Of a DNA stretch of 64,000 bases, positions 45,609 through 53,686 are shown piece by piece. A model generated the notes under the pieces. That model was not told the origin of the DNA, made no database searches, and saw nothing but the letters and a program-made list of their open reading frames with translations. The stretch comes from an uncultured Nioella sp. (GTDB lineage: Bacteria > Pseudomonadota > Alphaproteobacteria > Rhodobacterales > Rhodobacteraceae), in the NCBI GenBank assembly GCA_947495575.1, contig CANLZL010000001.1, positions 1 through 64,000 of the forward strand, in the 5' to 3' direction. Positions within the stretch are counted from its first letter, which is position 1, and every line of letters starts with the position of its first letter. The position numbers and the translations under genes were made by a program.

Positions 45609-47408
45609 ATGACCGAGCTTAAAAACATCCGCAATTTCTCCATCGTGGCGCATATCGACCACGGCAAATCCACTCTTGCTGACCGGCTGATCCAACAGAC
45701 GGGCACGGTGGCTGATCGCGACATGCAGGAGCAGTTGCTGGACAGCATGGATATCGAGCGGGAGCGCGGCATCACCATCAAGGCCAACACGGTACGGATC
45801 GAATATCCCGCGCAAGATGGTGAGACTTATATCCTGAATCTCATCGACACCCCCGGTCACGTCGATTTTGCCTATGAGGTCAGCCGCTCCATGCGTGCGG
45901 TTGAGGGCTCGCTTTTGGTTGTGGACGCCTCCCAAGGGGTTGAAGCGCAGACATTGGCCAATGTCTATCATGCGCTGGACGCCGATCATGAAATCGTGCC
46001 GGTCCTGAACAAGGTCGACCTGCCCGCCGCTGAACCCGATCGCGTGGCTGAACAGATCGAAGACGTCATCGGCATCGACGCCTCGGATGCGGTCCATATC
46101 TCGGCCAAAACCGGCCTCGGCATTCCCGACGTGCTGGAGGCGATTGTCACCCGCCTGCCATCCCCCGCAGGCGATGCAGATGCCCCGCTCAAGGCCATGC
46201 TGGTCGACAGCTATTATGACTCCTATCTCGGTGTTGTCGTCATCATCCGCGTCATCGACGGCAAGATCAAAAAGGGCGACCGCATCAAGATGCTGGGCAC
46301 GGGCGGCAAATACCCCGTTGACCGTCTCGGCGTCTTCCGCCCGAAAATGGAAAATATTCCAGAGCTTGGGCCGGGTGAAATCGGCTTCCTCACCGCCTCG
46401 ATCAAACAGGTGCGCGACACCCGCGTGGGCGACACGATCACCCATGAAAAGGGCGGCGCGACCGACGCTTTGCCCGGCTTTGCCCCGGCGCAGCCCGTGG
46501 TGTTCTGCGGCCTCTTCCCGGTCGACAGTTCCCAATTCGAGGACCTGCGCGACGCGATTGAGAAACTGGCGCTGAACGATGCCAGCTTCTCTTTCGAGAT
46601 GGAGACCTCGGCCGCGCTGGGCTTCGGCTTCCGCTGTGGCTTCCTCGGGCTTTTGCACCTTGAGGTCATCCGCGACCGGATTGAACGCGAATATGATATT
46701 GAGCTGATCACCACCGCGCCCTCGGTCATCTATCACGTCTATATGAAAGACGGCTCCATGCAGGAGCTGCACAACCCCGCCGACATGCCCGACCTGACCC
46801 ATGTCGACCATCTGGAAGAGCCGCGCATCAAGGCCACCATCCTCGTCCCTGACGAGTATCTGGGCGATGTGCTCAAACTCTGTCAGGACCGCCGCGGCAT
46901 TCAGGAAGACCTCACCTATGCCGGCACCCGCGCGATGGTGGTCTATGACCTGCCATTGAACGAGGTTGTCTTTGACTTCTACGACCGTCTGAAATCGGTC
47001 ACCAAAGGCTATGCCAGCTTTGACTATCAGATGATGGGCTACCGGCAGGATTTCCTGGTGAAAATGTCCGTGCTGGTGAATGATGAGCCGGTGGATGCGC
47101 TTTCGATCATGGTCCACCGGGATCGGGCTGAGATGCGGGGCCGCGCCATGTGCGAAAAGCTGAAAGAGCTGATTCCGCGCCACATGTTCAAAATCCCGAT
47201 CCAGGCCGCGATAGGAGGCCGCGTCATCGCGCGAGAGACCTTGTCTGCCATGCGCAAAGACGTGACCGCCAAATGCTACGGCGGCGACGCCACACGGAAG
47301 CGGAAGCTCTTGGATAAGCAGAAAGCGGGTAAGAAGAAGATGCGGCAGTTCGGGAAGGTTGAGATCCCTCAGTCGGCCTTTATTAGTGCGTTAAAGATGG
47401 ACAGTTAA
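45609..47408 (+). CDS. lepA: Elongation factor 4 (LepA)
   Basis: A 599-residue translational GTPase that remodels stalled ribosomes. G1 loop AHIDHGKST (residues 14-22), switch regions RERGITIKA and [14 protein letters not shown], and the LepA-specific C-terminal domain ending in basic [17 protein letters not shown] are all present. In most bacteria lepA precedes lepB; here it is flanked on both sides by accessory AT-richer genes on the opposite strand, leaving 36 bases for its promoter. Confidence 0.98.
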   Translation: MTELKNIRNFSIVAHIDHGKSTLADRLIQQTGTVADRDMQEQLLDSMDIERERGITIKANTVRIEYPAQDGETYILNLIDTPGHVDFAYEVSRSMRAVEGSLLVVDASQGVEAQTLANVYHALDADHEIVPVLNKVDLPAAEPDRVAEQIEDVIGIDASDAVHISAKTGLGIPDVLEAIVTRLPSPAGDADAPLKAMLVDSYYDSYLGVVVIIRVIDGKIKKGDRIKMLGTGGKYPVDRLGVFRPKMENIPELGPGEIGFLTASIKQVRDTRVGDTITHEKGGATDALPGFAPAQPVVFCGLFPVDSSQFEDLRDAIEKLALNDASFSFEMETSAALGFGFRCGFLGLLHLEVIRDRIEREYDIELITTAPSVIYHVYMKDGSMQELHNPADMPDLTHVDHLEEPRIKATILVPDEYLGDVLKLCQDRRGIQEDLTYAGTRAMVVYDLPLNEVVFDFYDRLKSVTKGYASFDYQMMGYRQDFLVKMSVLVNDEPVDALSIMVHRDRAEMRGRAMCEKLKELIPRHMFKIPIQAAIGGRVIARETLSAMRKDVTAKCYGGDATRKRKLLDKQKAGKKKMRQFGKVEIPQSAFISALKMDS

Positions 47409-47537
47409 TCTGGATGTTTCTCTGTTGGTGAATCGAGTTTTGGTTAGGAGTGCTGACGCTAGAGTCGTTTGTGTGTTGTGCAGTCGCGTGTCTTTGAAGA
47501 GACAAAGCTCGGTCATCAAACGCTTGCCGCACTTGGT

Positions 47538-48125
47538 TTAAATACTCATTTCGACCAACTTTTTCCACTCACCTAACATCTCGTCAGTAAGCGATAGTTC
47601 AAGCGTTGTTAGATTCTCCACAATTTCATCTGCCGACAAGTTATTTCCTTCGGAAATTAGACGACCAATATTTCCACACATAATTGCAACTGCTTGAAAG
47701 TTGGGTGCCAGTTCTTTTACTTTCAGTTCTATTCCAGATACGGCATCCAAAATGTAGATCGTAGACGCCCCGTGAAGATGTGCTCCTGCCTTAACAAGCA
47801 GAAAATCTGCATCATAACTTGCAACCCAAACAAAGTCGGGAGGATATACTTGCCCGGAATTGTATTTCTGTTCGTTTACAAGTGTTTCCACTAGTGAGCC
47901 CGTGCAATGTGGGCTCATTACTAAGCTGCCAATAACGGCATTTTCGACACGATACTTTTTACAAAACGTGACGTATTCTTTTGGCAATCCCAGAGTTCTG
48001 ACAATTACGTCGCTCCAATCTGCTGGTTCAATTCTTGGCTCTAGTGGGCGGTCCGGTTGCCCAATTGGCAGATTCCAACTTGCCTTAGAGTACGAAGCGA
48101 CTTCATTAATTGTTTTCATTATCAA
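47538..48125 (-). CDS. SUKH-like immunity protein (candidate)
   Basis: A ~193-residue acidic protein. PKEYVTFCKKYRVENAVIG resembles the opening helix of SMI1/KNR4 (SUKH) proteins (LPxxYxxFxxxYG), and PPDFVWVASYDADFLLVK followed by TIYILDA matches the later strands. SUKH proteins often neutralise polymorphic-toxin nucleases. The gene overlaps the toxin-like frame directly upstream: GGAGG lies 7 bases before a TTG inside the toxin stop (TTGA); an ATG two codons later is the alternative start. DNA is markedly AT-rich for this genome, pointing to acquisition. Assignment rests on pattern, not on a search. Confidence 0.55.
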   Translation of the reverse strand: MIMKTINEVASYSKASWNLPIGQPDRPLEPRIEPADWSDVIVRTLGLPKEYVTFCKKYRVENAVIGSLVMSPHCTGSLVETLVNEQKYNSGQVYPPDFVWVASYDADFLLVKAGAHLHGASTIYILDAVSGIELKVKELAPNFQAVAIMCGNIGRLISEGNNLSADEIVENLTTLELSLTDEMLGEWKKLVEMSI

Positions 48126-48532
48126 AAGGTTACCTCCTTAAGCGATTCACAGATTAGTTTTCTCCTAGCTTGTGAAGCGTGGAGGGCAAAAGGTGCCGAA
48201 AATCTGCCGTGTTGTACATGATGGCGCTCAATAATTTCTCCAAGATAATTCGTGTGTTTTGGGTAAGAATCTATCCATGTTTCGTTTACTACGGGGAACT
48301 GTTTTCCAGAGATACGAGTTCGATTTTTTCGCTCAAATCTAGTATATCTTGGTCTACCCACTGGCCCAAGAATTGACGTGAATTTCCAATCCCACCGTTT
48401 GTTGTTATCCGCCGAAGAGAAATAGGGGTCGTCGTTTTGGGACTCCCGGTCTCCCGACCGGGCAGCGCCATACATAACCCTAAGCCCCTGACCGGCCGTC
48501 CTCATAGCACGGCAATTGGGTGAATCCCGCAC
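48122..48532 (-). CDS. Candidate orphan toxin C-terminal domain
   Basis: Up to 136 residues; the start is unsure (GTG at 48532, or ATGs 9 and 19 codons on). The last ~60 residues carry TNYLGEIIERHHVQHGRFSAPF, resembling the LGExxxHHHI-type histidine motif of nuclease domains at the ends of Rhs and contact-dependent toxins. No long N-terminal delivery part, secretion domain or Rhs repeat is present, so it is a detached toxin end or a degraded gene. Coupling by overlap to a SUKH-like gene supports a toxin/immunity pair. The first ~45 codons are GC-rich and may not be coding; the AT-rich part starts near NDDPYFSS. Confidence 0.45.
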   Translation of the reverse strand: MRDSPNCRAMRTAGQGLRVMYGAARSGDRESQNDDPYFSSADNNKRWDWKFTSILGPVGRPRYTRFERKNRTRISGKQFPVVNETWIDSYPKHTNYLGEIIERHHVQHGRFSAPFALHASQARRKLICESLKEVTF

Positions 48533-48682
48533 TTCGATCAGAGCGCGAAGGCATGTGCTCAGGGTATGGAGTTCAGAACCAACCAGTGGATCGCCGCACC
48601 ACGGCCCGTCGATAGCGCAGCTTCATCCCGAACCTGACCCAAATCAAAGCCCGCAGCTCTCCCCCGCGTTAGGACATCCCCC

Positions 48683-48862
48683 ATGTCCACGCTTCTCATC
48701 CTTCTGCATCTTTTCATCGGGTCCACCCTTGCGGGTGTGGGGCTGGTTGTGCTGCTGGTGGCCGGGCAGGCCACAGCGTTCAGCCTCTCTGCGGCCATCG
48801 CGCTTGGCTATCTCCTCGCCTTTCCGGTGGCCCGTTATGTCGAGCGCGGGATGCGGGGTTAG
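48683..48862 (+). CDS. 59-residue membrane protein
   Basis: MSTLLILLHLFIGSTLAGVG then a second hydrophobic stretch (about 35-50) and a charged end RYVERGMRG: two membrane helices. AGGA lies 9 bases before ATG. The stop overlaps the convergent 92-residue gene by 4 bases. It resembles small two-helix proteins of Rhodobacteraceae; function unknown. Confidence 0.7.
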   Translation: MSTLLILLHLFIGSTLAGVGLVVLLVAGQATAFSLSAAIALGYLLAFPVARYVERGMRG

Positions 48863-49137
48863 CCCATCGCGCCCCGTGCGGCATCGGGGTGCTCTTCCAT
48901 GAAATGCCTCAGCACCACATACAGCTCACGCGCGTGATCCAGATCACCATTGTGCAGCGCCTCCCGGATATCTTCCGCGATCATGCGCGCAACCCGGGTC
49001 GGCCCGTGATGCAGATGCATCAGCCGGTCGGCCAGGATCGAGGCATTCAGCTCCGGCAGATGCTCATGTTCTGCAACGGCGATGATCTCCTCTCGCGTCA
49101 GGTCGGTCATGTCTTCAATATCCTCCAGCGTGATCAT
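48859..49137 (-). CDS. 92-residue soluble helical protein
   Basis: An acidic, His-rich, all-helical protein (MITLEDIEDMTDLTREEI; LADRLMHLHHGPTRVARMI). It has an excellent GGAGGAGAG Shine-Dalgarno. I recognise no characterised family. It converges on the 59-residue membrane gene. Confidence 0.75.
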   Translation of the reverse strand: MITLEDIEDMTDLTREEIIAVAEHEHLPELNASILADRLMHLHHGPTRVARMIAEDIREALHNGDLDHARELYVVLRHFMEEHPDAARGAMG

Positions 49138-49213
49138 GGTCTCTCCTCCTGCTCTTAGTTTGACAGAATTGCCGCAGCTGCGCCCTGACCTGAATCAACC
49201 GTTTGTCGGCACA

Positions 49214-49245
49214 GGGGGTGTACGGGGGGTGTACAGGGGGTGCAT
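49214..49245 (+). repeat. Three G-rich tandem repeats, about 11-base period
   Basis: GGGGGTGTAC, GGGGGGTGTAC and GGGGGTGCAT in tandem. Spacing near one helical turn is typical of iteron-like protein-binding arrays, but three units are few. Confidence 0.5.
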
Positions 49246-49363
49246 CCGGAGTGACGGGTCGATTCGCGGCTGTTTTTGCCTTTGCAGGTGCAGAAATTGC
49301 GCTGTTTTTGGGCCCGACGTGACGGGTGCTGGCAAAGGGGCCAATTTGAAGAAAAAATCGCGC

Positions 49364-49407
49364 TTATCCACAGAGATTCCCACAAGGAATCCCGTGGCTT
49401 ATCCCCA
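49364..49407 (+). promoter_or_regulatory. DnaA-box-like pair around an inverted repeat
   Basis: A consensus DnaA box TTATCCACA and, 35 bases on, TTATCCCCA (one mismatch) in the same direction. Between them lies a perfect inverted repeat GATTCC-CACAA-GGAATC, and an A-rich patch (GAAGAAAAAATCG) precedes the first box. No replication gene is adjacent, so this is either a DnaA titration or regulatory site, or part of an origin. Confidence 0.4.
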
Positions 49408-49665
49408 AGAAATTTTCATGCTGCAGTGCTATTTTCTGGACCCAAAGCGCCTCCCCGGTAACAGTTAAGTCACCGCAACGGGTTACGGCCCAGGGCGGGG
49501 CGCAGAGAAGCCTTCAGGCACCAAAGCGCAACAGTCCAGATCCTCGGATCACGGGTGTTGTCGGGATGGGTCGCTGGTGGAAACCGCTGCTACGGAAGAT
49601 GGATCTTATGACCTGTTTTTCGTATGGTTTCAATTGGTTGGCAGATAGGCGCGCTGTAATGAATT

Positions 49666-49920
49666 CCTCTTCGGAGGCAGACAGAGCAGCACCCCAGGTC
49701 AGGCCGTTCGCAAGAGCAGCAGGGCAGGGGAGGTTCGAAAAAGACGGCCTTTTCGGAGGCGGAAATGGACGGACCAGTGGCGCGGGTCGCAAGGCACGTG
49801 TCGCAAAATGGGCCAAGACGCCCCTCGGGGGGGAAGGGTTCATATGAAGGCGTCAGGGGATGTGTCGAAAGACATGCTGCAAAGACCGCGTCTGAGCACC
49901 TGACGCCTTCTTCTATTTTC
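49666..49920 (+). ncRNA. Candidate structured non-coding RNA
   Basis: A run of stable hairpins with classical tetraloops: CCTC-TTCG-GAGG; GTTC-GCAA-GAGC within a longer CCCC...GGGG arm; CCCC-TCG-GGGG. The end is a three-way junction: an 11-bp outer stem AAGGCGTCAGG / CCTGACGCCTT enclosing TGTC-GAAA-GACA and AGAC-CGC-GTCT, then CTTCTATTTTC as a terminator-like tail. No known RNA family fits in full. The 5' end is not defined; only the last ~75 bases are strongly supported. Confidence 0.45.
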
Positions 49921-50195
49921 CGCAGGACATATCGGCAAATCGAGAAGCGGGGTCCGTCGCCATTTGGCAACCGAACCCCGCCCGCGTCAGTGGATGCAAT
50001 GCCGCGTCTATGCACCTATGCCGCGCTGCCTAGGACAAGAGGCTATAGGGATCAACTAAATCTGGAAGAAACGGGTACCGGCGACCCCATATCTGGACGA
50101 AATTTTGAACTTTGCGGGATTTTGGCAACAGATGACTTGTTGCGGGAAGAGAGCGCGATAGAGTTTGGTCTCGACCCGCAAGCAAGAGGCCTCCA

Positions 50196-51032
50196 ATGAC
50201 AGTAACCCATGCCACGCCCGAGGAGGTTGCCATGATCCTTGATTGGGCAGCGGCCGAGGGCTGGAACCCCGGGCTGGACGATGCAGGCGCGTTTTATCAG
50301 ACAGATCCTGAGGGGTTCTTTCTGAAACGTATCAATGGCCGTCCGATTGCAGCCATATCCGTCGTAAATCACAGTCATCAGTTTGCGTTTCTGGGGCTCT
50401 ATATCTGCAAGCCGGAGTTTCGCGGTCAGGGGCATGGTTTGTCGCTTTGGACGGAAGCATTGACCCATTCTGGCGGGCGTACGGTTGGGTTGGACGGTGT
50501 TCCGGATCAGCAGACAAATTACCGGGCTTCGGGCTTTGAACCAGCGGGGCAGACTTTTCGCTATCAGGGTGCGTTCACCGCCTTGGCCGGGGTCTCATCC
50601 GCGCGCGCGCTGCGTTCAGATGAAATCCCCACTTTGATGAACCGCGACCGTCAGCAGGTCGGGTTTGACCGCGCCGTCTTCCTTTCTGCATGGCTGAAGG
50701 ACACCGAGACGCGCAGGACGCTTGTGGTAGAGCAGTCAGGGACTATCGCGGGCTATGCCACGCTTCGCGCCTGTCGTGAGGGATATAAGATAGGGCCATT
50801 CAGCGCTGAAAGCGAAACAGTGGCGAGCAACCTATTGGCGGGATGTGCGGGTATTGCGGGCAATGGTGCCAGTGTGATGGTTGATGTGCCAGACAGCCGC
50901 CCTGCACTCTCCAATCTTTTGACTGCGGCCAATTTCACCGTCGGGTTCAACACCGCGCGCATGTATCGGGGTGCGCCGCCCAAATCCAAGCTTAGCCTTT
51001 TTACCTGCGTTGCAACCCTGGAATTGGGATAG
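50196..51032 (+). CDS. GNAT-family N-acetyltransferase
   Basis: A 278-residue protein with an N-terminal GNAT domain (FLGLYICKPEFRGQGHGLSLW is the acetyl-CoA motif A region) and a C-terminal second GNAT-like half, as in YitH-type acetyltransferases. Substrate unknown. AGAGG lies 7 bases before the ATG. Confidence 0.85.
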   Translation: MTVTHATPEEVAMILDWAAAEGWNPGLDDAGAFYQTDPEGFFLKRINGRPIAAISVVNHSHQFAFLGLYICKPEFRGQGHGLSLWTEALTHSGGRTVGLDGVPDQQTNYRASGFEPAGQTFRYQGAFTALAGVSSARALRSDEIPTLMNRDRQQVGFDRAVFLSAWLKDTETRRTLVVEQSGTIAGYATLRACREGYKIGPFSAESETVASNLLAGCAGIAGNGASVMVDVPDSRPALSNLLTAANFTVGFNTARMYRGAPPKSKLSLFTCVATLELG

Positions 51033-51034
51033 GG

Positions 51035-51796
51035 TCACGCATTCAGAAAAGCCCGCAAAGCCCCCTCGAATTCGCGGGGTTTATCGGCATGAAGCCAATG
51101 CCCTGCACCCGGAATTTTGGCAAAGCGCGCTTTGGGAAAAAATGCTTTGATCTGGTCCCGATGCGCCGGAAGCACATAATCAGACTCCGCGCCGGATAGC
51201 ATAAAGACGGGGCCGTTGAACTGCCCCGCGGCATCCTCGGGCCAGCCGGTAATCTGGTCCATATAGGCCTCGAGCACTGCGTGGTTCAGCCGCCAGCGCT
51301 GGCCCCTGACATCTAGGGATTGCAGCAAAAAGGCCCGAATGCCCACCTCGTCTACGAACCCGGCCAGTTGGGCATCTGCGTCGCGGCGGGTCGACACCAT
51401 TGCCAAATCCACTTTGCGCATCGCGTCGATAAGGTGGGTCTGACTATGCCCATATGTAACCGGTGCGATATCGGCGACGATCAGGCGGTTGACCAGCGCA
51501 GGCTGGGTCAGCGCCAGCATCATCGCCGCCTTGCCCCCCATCGAATGGCCCATCACATCGGCCTGCCCGCCATGGGCATGAATAACCTCTGCCAGATCGC
51601 TGGCCAGATCGGCATAGGAATGCGTCGCTGTTTGAGGGCTTTCGCCATGGTTGCGCATATCGACCGAGATCACCTGCCGTTCATCGGACATCCGCTTGGC
51701 GATGACGTTCCAATTGCGGGCAGAGCCAAAAAGGCCGTGCGCAATCAACAGGGGCGGTTTGGCGGTGGGGTCGCCGGTAAGGACGGTGTTCAGCAT
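51035..51796 (-). CDS. Alpha/beta hydrolase (YbfF-like esterase)
   Basis: A 253-residue hydrolase. HGLFGSARNW forms the oxyanion region, Ser lies in MGHSMGGKAAMML, and GAGHWLHADKP holds the catalytic His. The layout is close to E. coli YbfF, an acyl-CoA/ester hydrolase. Start chosen at MLNTVLTG, the family position; 39 codons open upstream run past the divergent mini-gene and are rejected. Confidence 0.88.
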   Translation of the reverse strand: MLNTVLTGDPTAKPPLLIAHGLFGSARNWNVIAKRMSDERQVISVDMRNHGESPQTATHSYADLASDLAEVIHAHGGQADVMGHSMGGKAAMMLALTQPALVNRLIVADIAPVTYGHSQTHLIDAMRKVDLAMVSTRRDADAQLAGFVDEVGIRAFLLQSLDVRGQRWRLNHAVLEAYMDQITGWPEDAAGQFNGPVFMLSGAESDYVLPAHRDQIKAFFPKARFAKIPGAGHWLHADKPREFEGALRAFLNA

Positions 51797-51928
51797 GGCA
51801 CCAGACCTACTGGATTGCTCAGGCGAGGGCCAGCATTTGGCCGCGACAGTCTGGCGCATCGAAGGAATACATAAGCGAAATAGTTGGTCATTGGCGAATG
51901 AAATGGACCCCAAAAGAAGGACATACCG

Positions 51929-52012
51929 ATGTTTGAAGGCCTAGGAATATCTCTAATCCTGATCATGGCAGGCATGTTTGCCGCCCCGGCGCTTGTGGCG
52001 GCGTTTGTCTGA
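51929..52012 (+). CDS. 27-residue hydrophobic peptide
   Basis: MFEGLGISLILIMAGMFAAP and then ALVAAFV: a single membrane helix and nothing else. It has AAGGA 8 bases before ATG and is followed 12 bases later by a strong intrinsic terminator, so it forms a tiny transcription unit of its own. This favours a real small membrane protein over a chance frame. Function unknown. Confidence 0.6.
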   Translation: MFEGLGISLILIMAGMFAAPALVAAFV

Positions 52013-52023
52013 CGTGTTGATCG

Positions 52024-52059
52024 CGGGCCGGGGAGGGTGCTCTCCGGCCCGTTTCTCTT
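52024..52059 (+). terminator. Intrinsic terminator of the 27-residue gene
   Basis: A 12-bp stem CGGGCCGGGGAG / CTCTCCGGCCCG with one mismatch, loop GGTG, then TTTCTCTT. It abuts the stop codon of the convergent pirin gene. Confidence 0.85.
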
Positions 52060-52969
52060 AGTGCTGCGGTTTCAGGAAGGTGCCGTTTCGCAAGTCGGTC
52101 AGCGCCGTGCGGATTTCTTCCTGCGTGTTCATCACAATGGGTCCGTGCCAGGCCACTGGCTCTTCGATTGGGGCGCCTGAAATCAAAAGGAAGCGGACCC
52201 CTTCCGGGCCCGCCTGAACGGTTACTTCATCGCCCGTGCCAAACCGGATCAGCGTTCGGTTGCCGGATAGATCGCGGATATTAACCTCTTCACCCATGAC
52301 CTCTTTTTCCAGAAGCACTCCAGAGGGCGCGGAGGCATCTGCGAAAGCGGCAGAGCCGTCAAAAACATAGGCAAAAGCCCGACGATAGGTGTCGATCTTG
52401 AAGGTCTTTTTGACGCCTGCCGGAACATAGACATCCAAGTATTGAGGGTCAGCGGCGATGCCATCAACTGGACCCCGCTTGCCCCAAAACTCTCCCACTA
52501 TGACCTTCACCTGCGTGCCGTCATCGTCGATGACCTCGGGAATATCCTTGCCCTGCACATCCTGATACCGTGGCGCGGTCATTTTCAGATCGGATGGCAG
52601 ATTGCCCCAGAGCTGAAAGCCATGCATCTGGCCCTTGGCGTTCCCGGTGGGCATTTCCTGATGCAAGATACCTGAGCCTGCTGTCATCCACTGCACGTCA
52701 CCCGCGCCAAGCCGACCGGAATTGCCAAGACTGTCACCATGATCGACGGATCCGGCCAATACATAGGTAATTGTCTCGATCCCGCGATGCGGGTGCCATG
52801 GAAAGCCGCGCATGTAGTCAGCCGGGTCATCGCCCCTGAAATCATCAAACAACAGGAACGGGTCCAATTCGCTCGGGTCCTGAAATCCAAAGGCGCGGTG
52901 CAGTTTGACGCCTGCCCCTTCCATCGTTGGTTGGGCGCGGCGCGCCTCGGTCACTGGTCTGATCGACAT
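52058..52969 (-). CDS. Pirin-family protein
   Basis: A 303-residue bicupin. The N-terminal metal site is complete: HPHRGIETITYVL, then DHGDSLGN and GILHQEMPTG provide the His/Glu ligands. Pirins bind iron; some have quercetinase activity. Start MSIRPVTEAR follows GGAG by 9 bases; 20 more open codons upstream are rejected. Confidence 0.92.
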   Translation of the reverse strand: MSIRPVTEARRAQPTMEGAGVKLHRAFGFQDPSELDPFLLFDDFRGDDPADYMRGFPWHPHRGIETITYVLAGSVDHGDSLGNSGRLGAGDVQWMTAGSGILHQEMPTGNAKGQMHGFQLWGNLPSDLKMTAPRYQDVQGKDIPEVIDDDGTQVKVIVGEFWGKRGPVDGIAADPQYLDVYVPAGVKKTFKIDTYRRAFAYVFDGSAAFADASAPSGVLLEKEVMGEEVNIRDLSGNRTLIRFGTGDEVTVQAGPEGVRFLLISGAPIEEPVAWHGPIVMNTQEEIRTALTDLRNGTFLKPQH

Positions 52970-53172
52970 GACGCTTCTCCTGATAGAGTGTTGTGTTGAG
53001 AATGAACCTAGGGTGCTGCGCCTGCCCAATCAATTTTTGCTGGCAAACAGGGCCTGTGCAGATTTGAGACGAAAGTGGAGTTAGCCAGATAGGCTGCGGC
53101 ACTGAAACGCTGGTCTTTGTCTGTCCCCCATGCTCTAAGCCCGGGCGTTCATATCAAAGGCGAGATCCCGCA

Positions 53173-53664
53173 ATGATCGGCGAAAATGACGAAGTTCTGG
53201 AACGGATTACTCCAAGCGCGCCCCGGCGCTACATGGCCGTTGGCTGTCTTGGTCTGTTGGGCATCATGTTGCTTGTGATTGCGGCCAGCCGCCCGCCATC
53301 TGATTTTGTGTGGTTGATCTTCCTCGTGGTTCTTGGCGCGGGTAGCATTTGGTTGTCTTGGTCAATTTGGACATCTTCGGCCACAACGCTGGAACTGACC
53401 CGTCACGAATTGCGCGAACAGGGCGGGCGGTTGCTGGCCCGGATCGAGGAGGTAAAGAATGTTGACCGGGGGTTCTTTGCCTTCAAGCCTGCGGCTGGGT
53501 TCCGGCTAAGCCTGACCACCAAAATGCCAAATGCCTACGCGCCCGGGCTTTGGTGGCGCCGGGGGCGGATGGTCATGATTGGCGGAGTGACGTCGTCTGG
53601 TCAGTCTAAATCCGTGGCGGATCTGATTGCCGTTTTGGTGGCGCAACAGCGCGGAGAAATGTAA
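53173..53664 (+). CDS. Small membrane protein with PH-like C-terminal domain
   Basis: A 163-residue protein with two membrane helices (about 20-40 and 46-66) and a beta-rich C-terminal part (ATTLELTRHELREQGG, FFAFKPAAGFRLSL) like bacterial PH-domain membrane proteins. Function unknown. Divergent from pirin. Confidence 0.7.
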   Translation: MIGENDEVLERITPSAPRRYMAVGCLGLLGIMLLVIAASRPPSDFVWLIFLVVLGAGSIWLSWSIWTSSATTLELTRHELREQGGRLLARIEEVKNVDRGFFAFKPAAGFRLSLTTKMPNAYAPGLWWRRGRMVMIGGVTSSGQSKSVADLIAVLVAQQRGEM

Positions 53665-53686
53665 CTCCCCGCGCCGACACAGAGAT

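Larger units (their letters stand above)
49138..50195. other. 1.06-kb stretch without a convincing gene
   Basis: Frames here are low-complexity or antisense-like, and none has a credible product. The stretch holds G-rich tandem repeats (about 49214), DnaA-box-like sites (about 49364-49407), and from 49660 a dense series of hairpins ending in a T-rich tail. A further nested hairpin (GCGGGGT...ACCCCGC enclosing GCC-ATTT-GGC) lies at about 49948-49981. See the separate entries. Confidence 0.6.

Noticed and set aside
44493-47183. A minus-strand frame of nearly 900 codons running through lepA
   Set aside because: Only its last 359 codons (from the ATG at 45572) have a Shine-Dalgarno and non-antisense composition; the rest mirrors the lepA frame.
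48516-48902. Plus-strand frame overlapping the 59-residue membrane gene
   Set aside because: The membrane gene in the other frame has a Shine-Dalgarno and two clean hydrophobic helices.
49692-49730. SRP (4.5S) RNA-like core: GTCAGG ... AGCAGC with 11 bases between
   Set aside because: The closing stem and GGAA loop of SRP RNA are absent; the bases fold as GTTC-GCAA-GAGC instead, which uses part of AGCAGC.
49847-49909. Resemblance to a c-di-GMP-I (GEMM) riboswitch: TCGAAAGA followed by GCAAAG
   Set aside because: The invariant GGGCAAACC part and the second long stem are missing, and the junction sits in front of a terminator-like tail rather than a gene.
49514-50015. Overlapping minus-strand frames of 109 and 141 codons in the gene-free kilobase
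   Set aside because: Pro/Arg/Cys-rich composition typical of GC-rich spacer, no Shine-Dalgarno, and they cross the hairpin-dense region.
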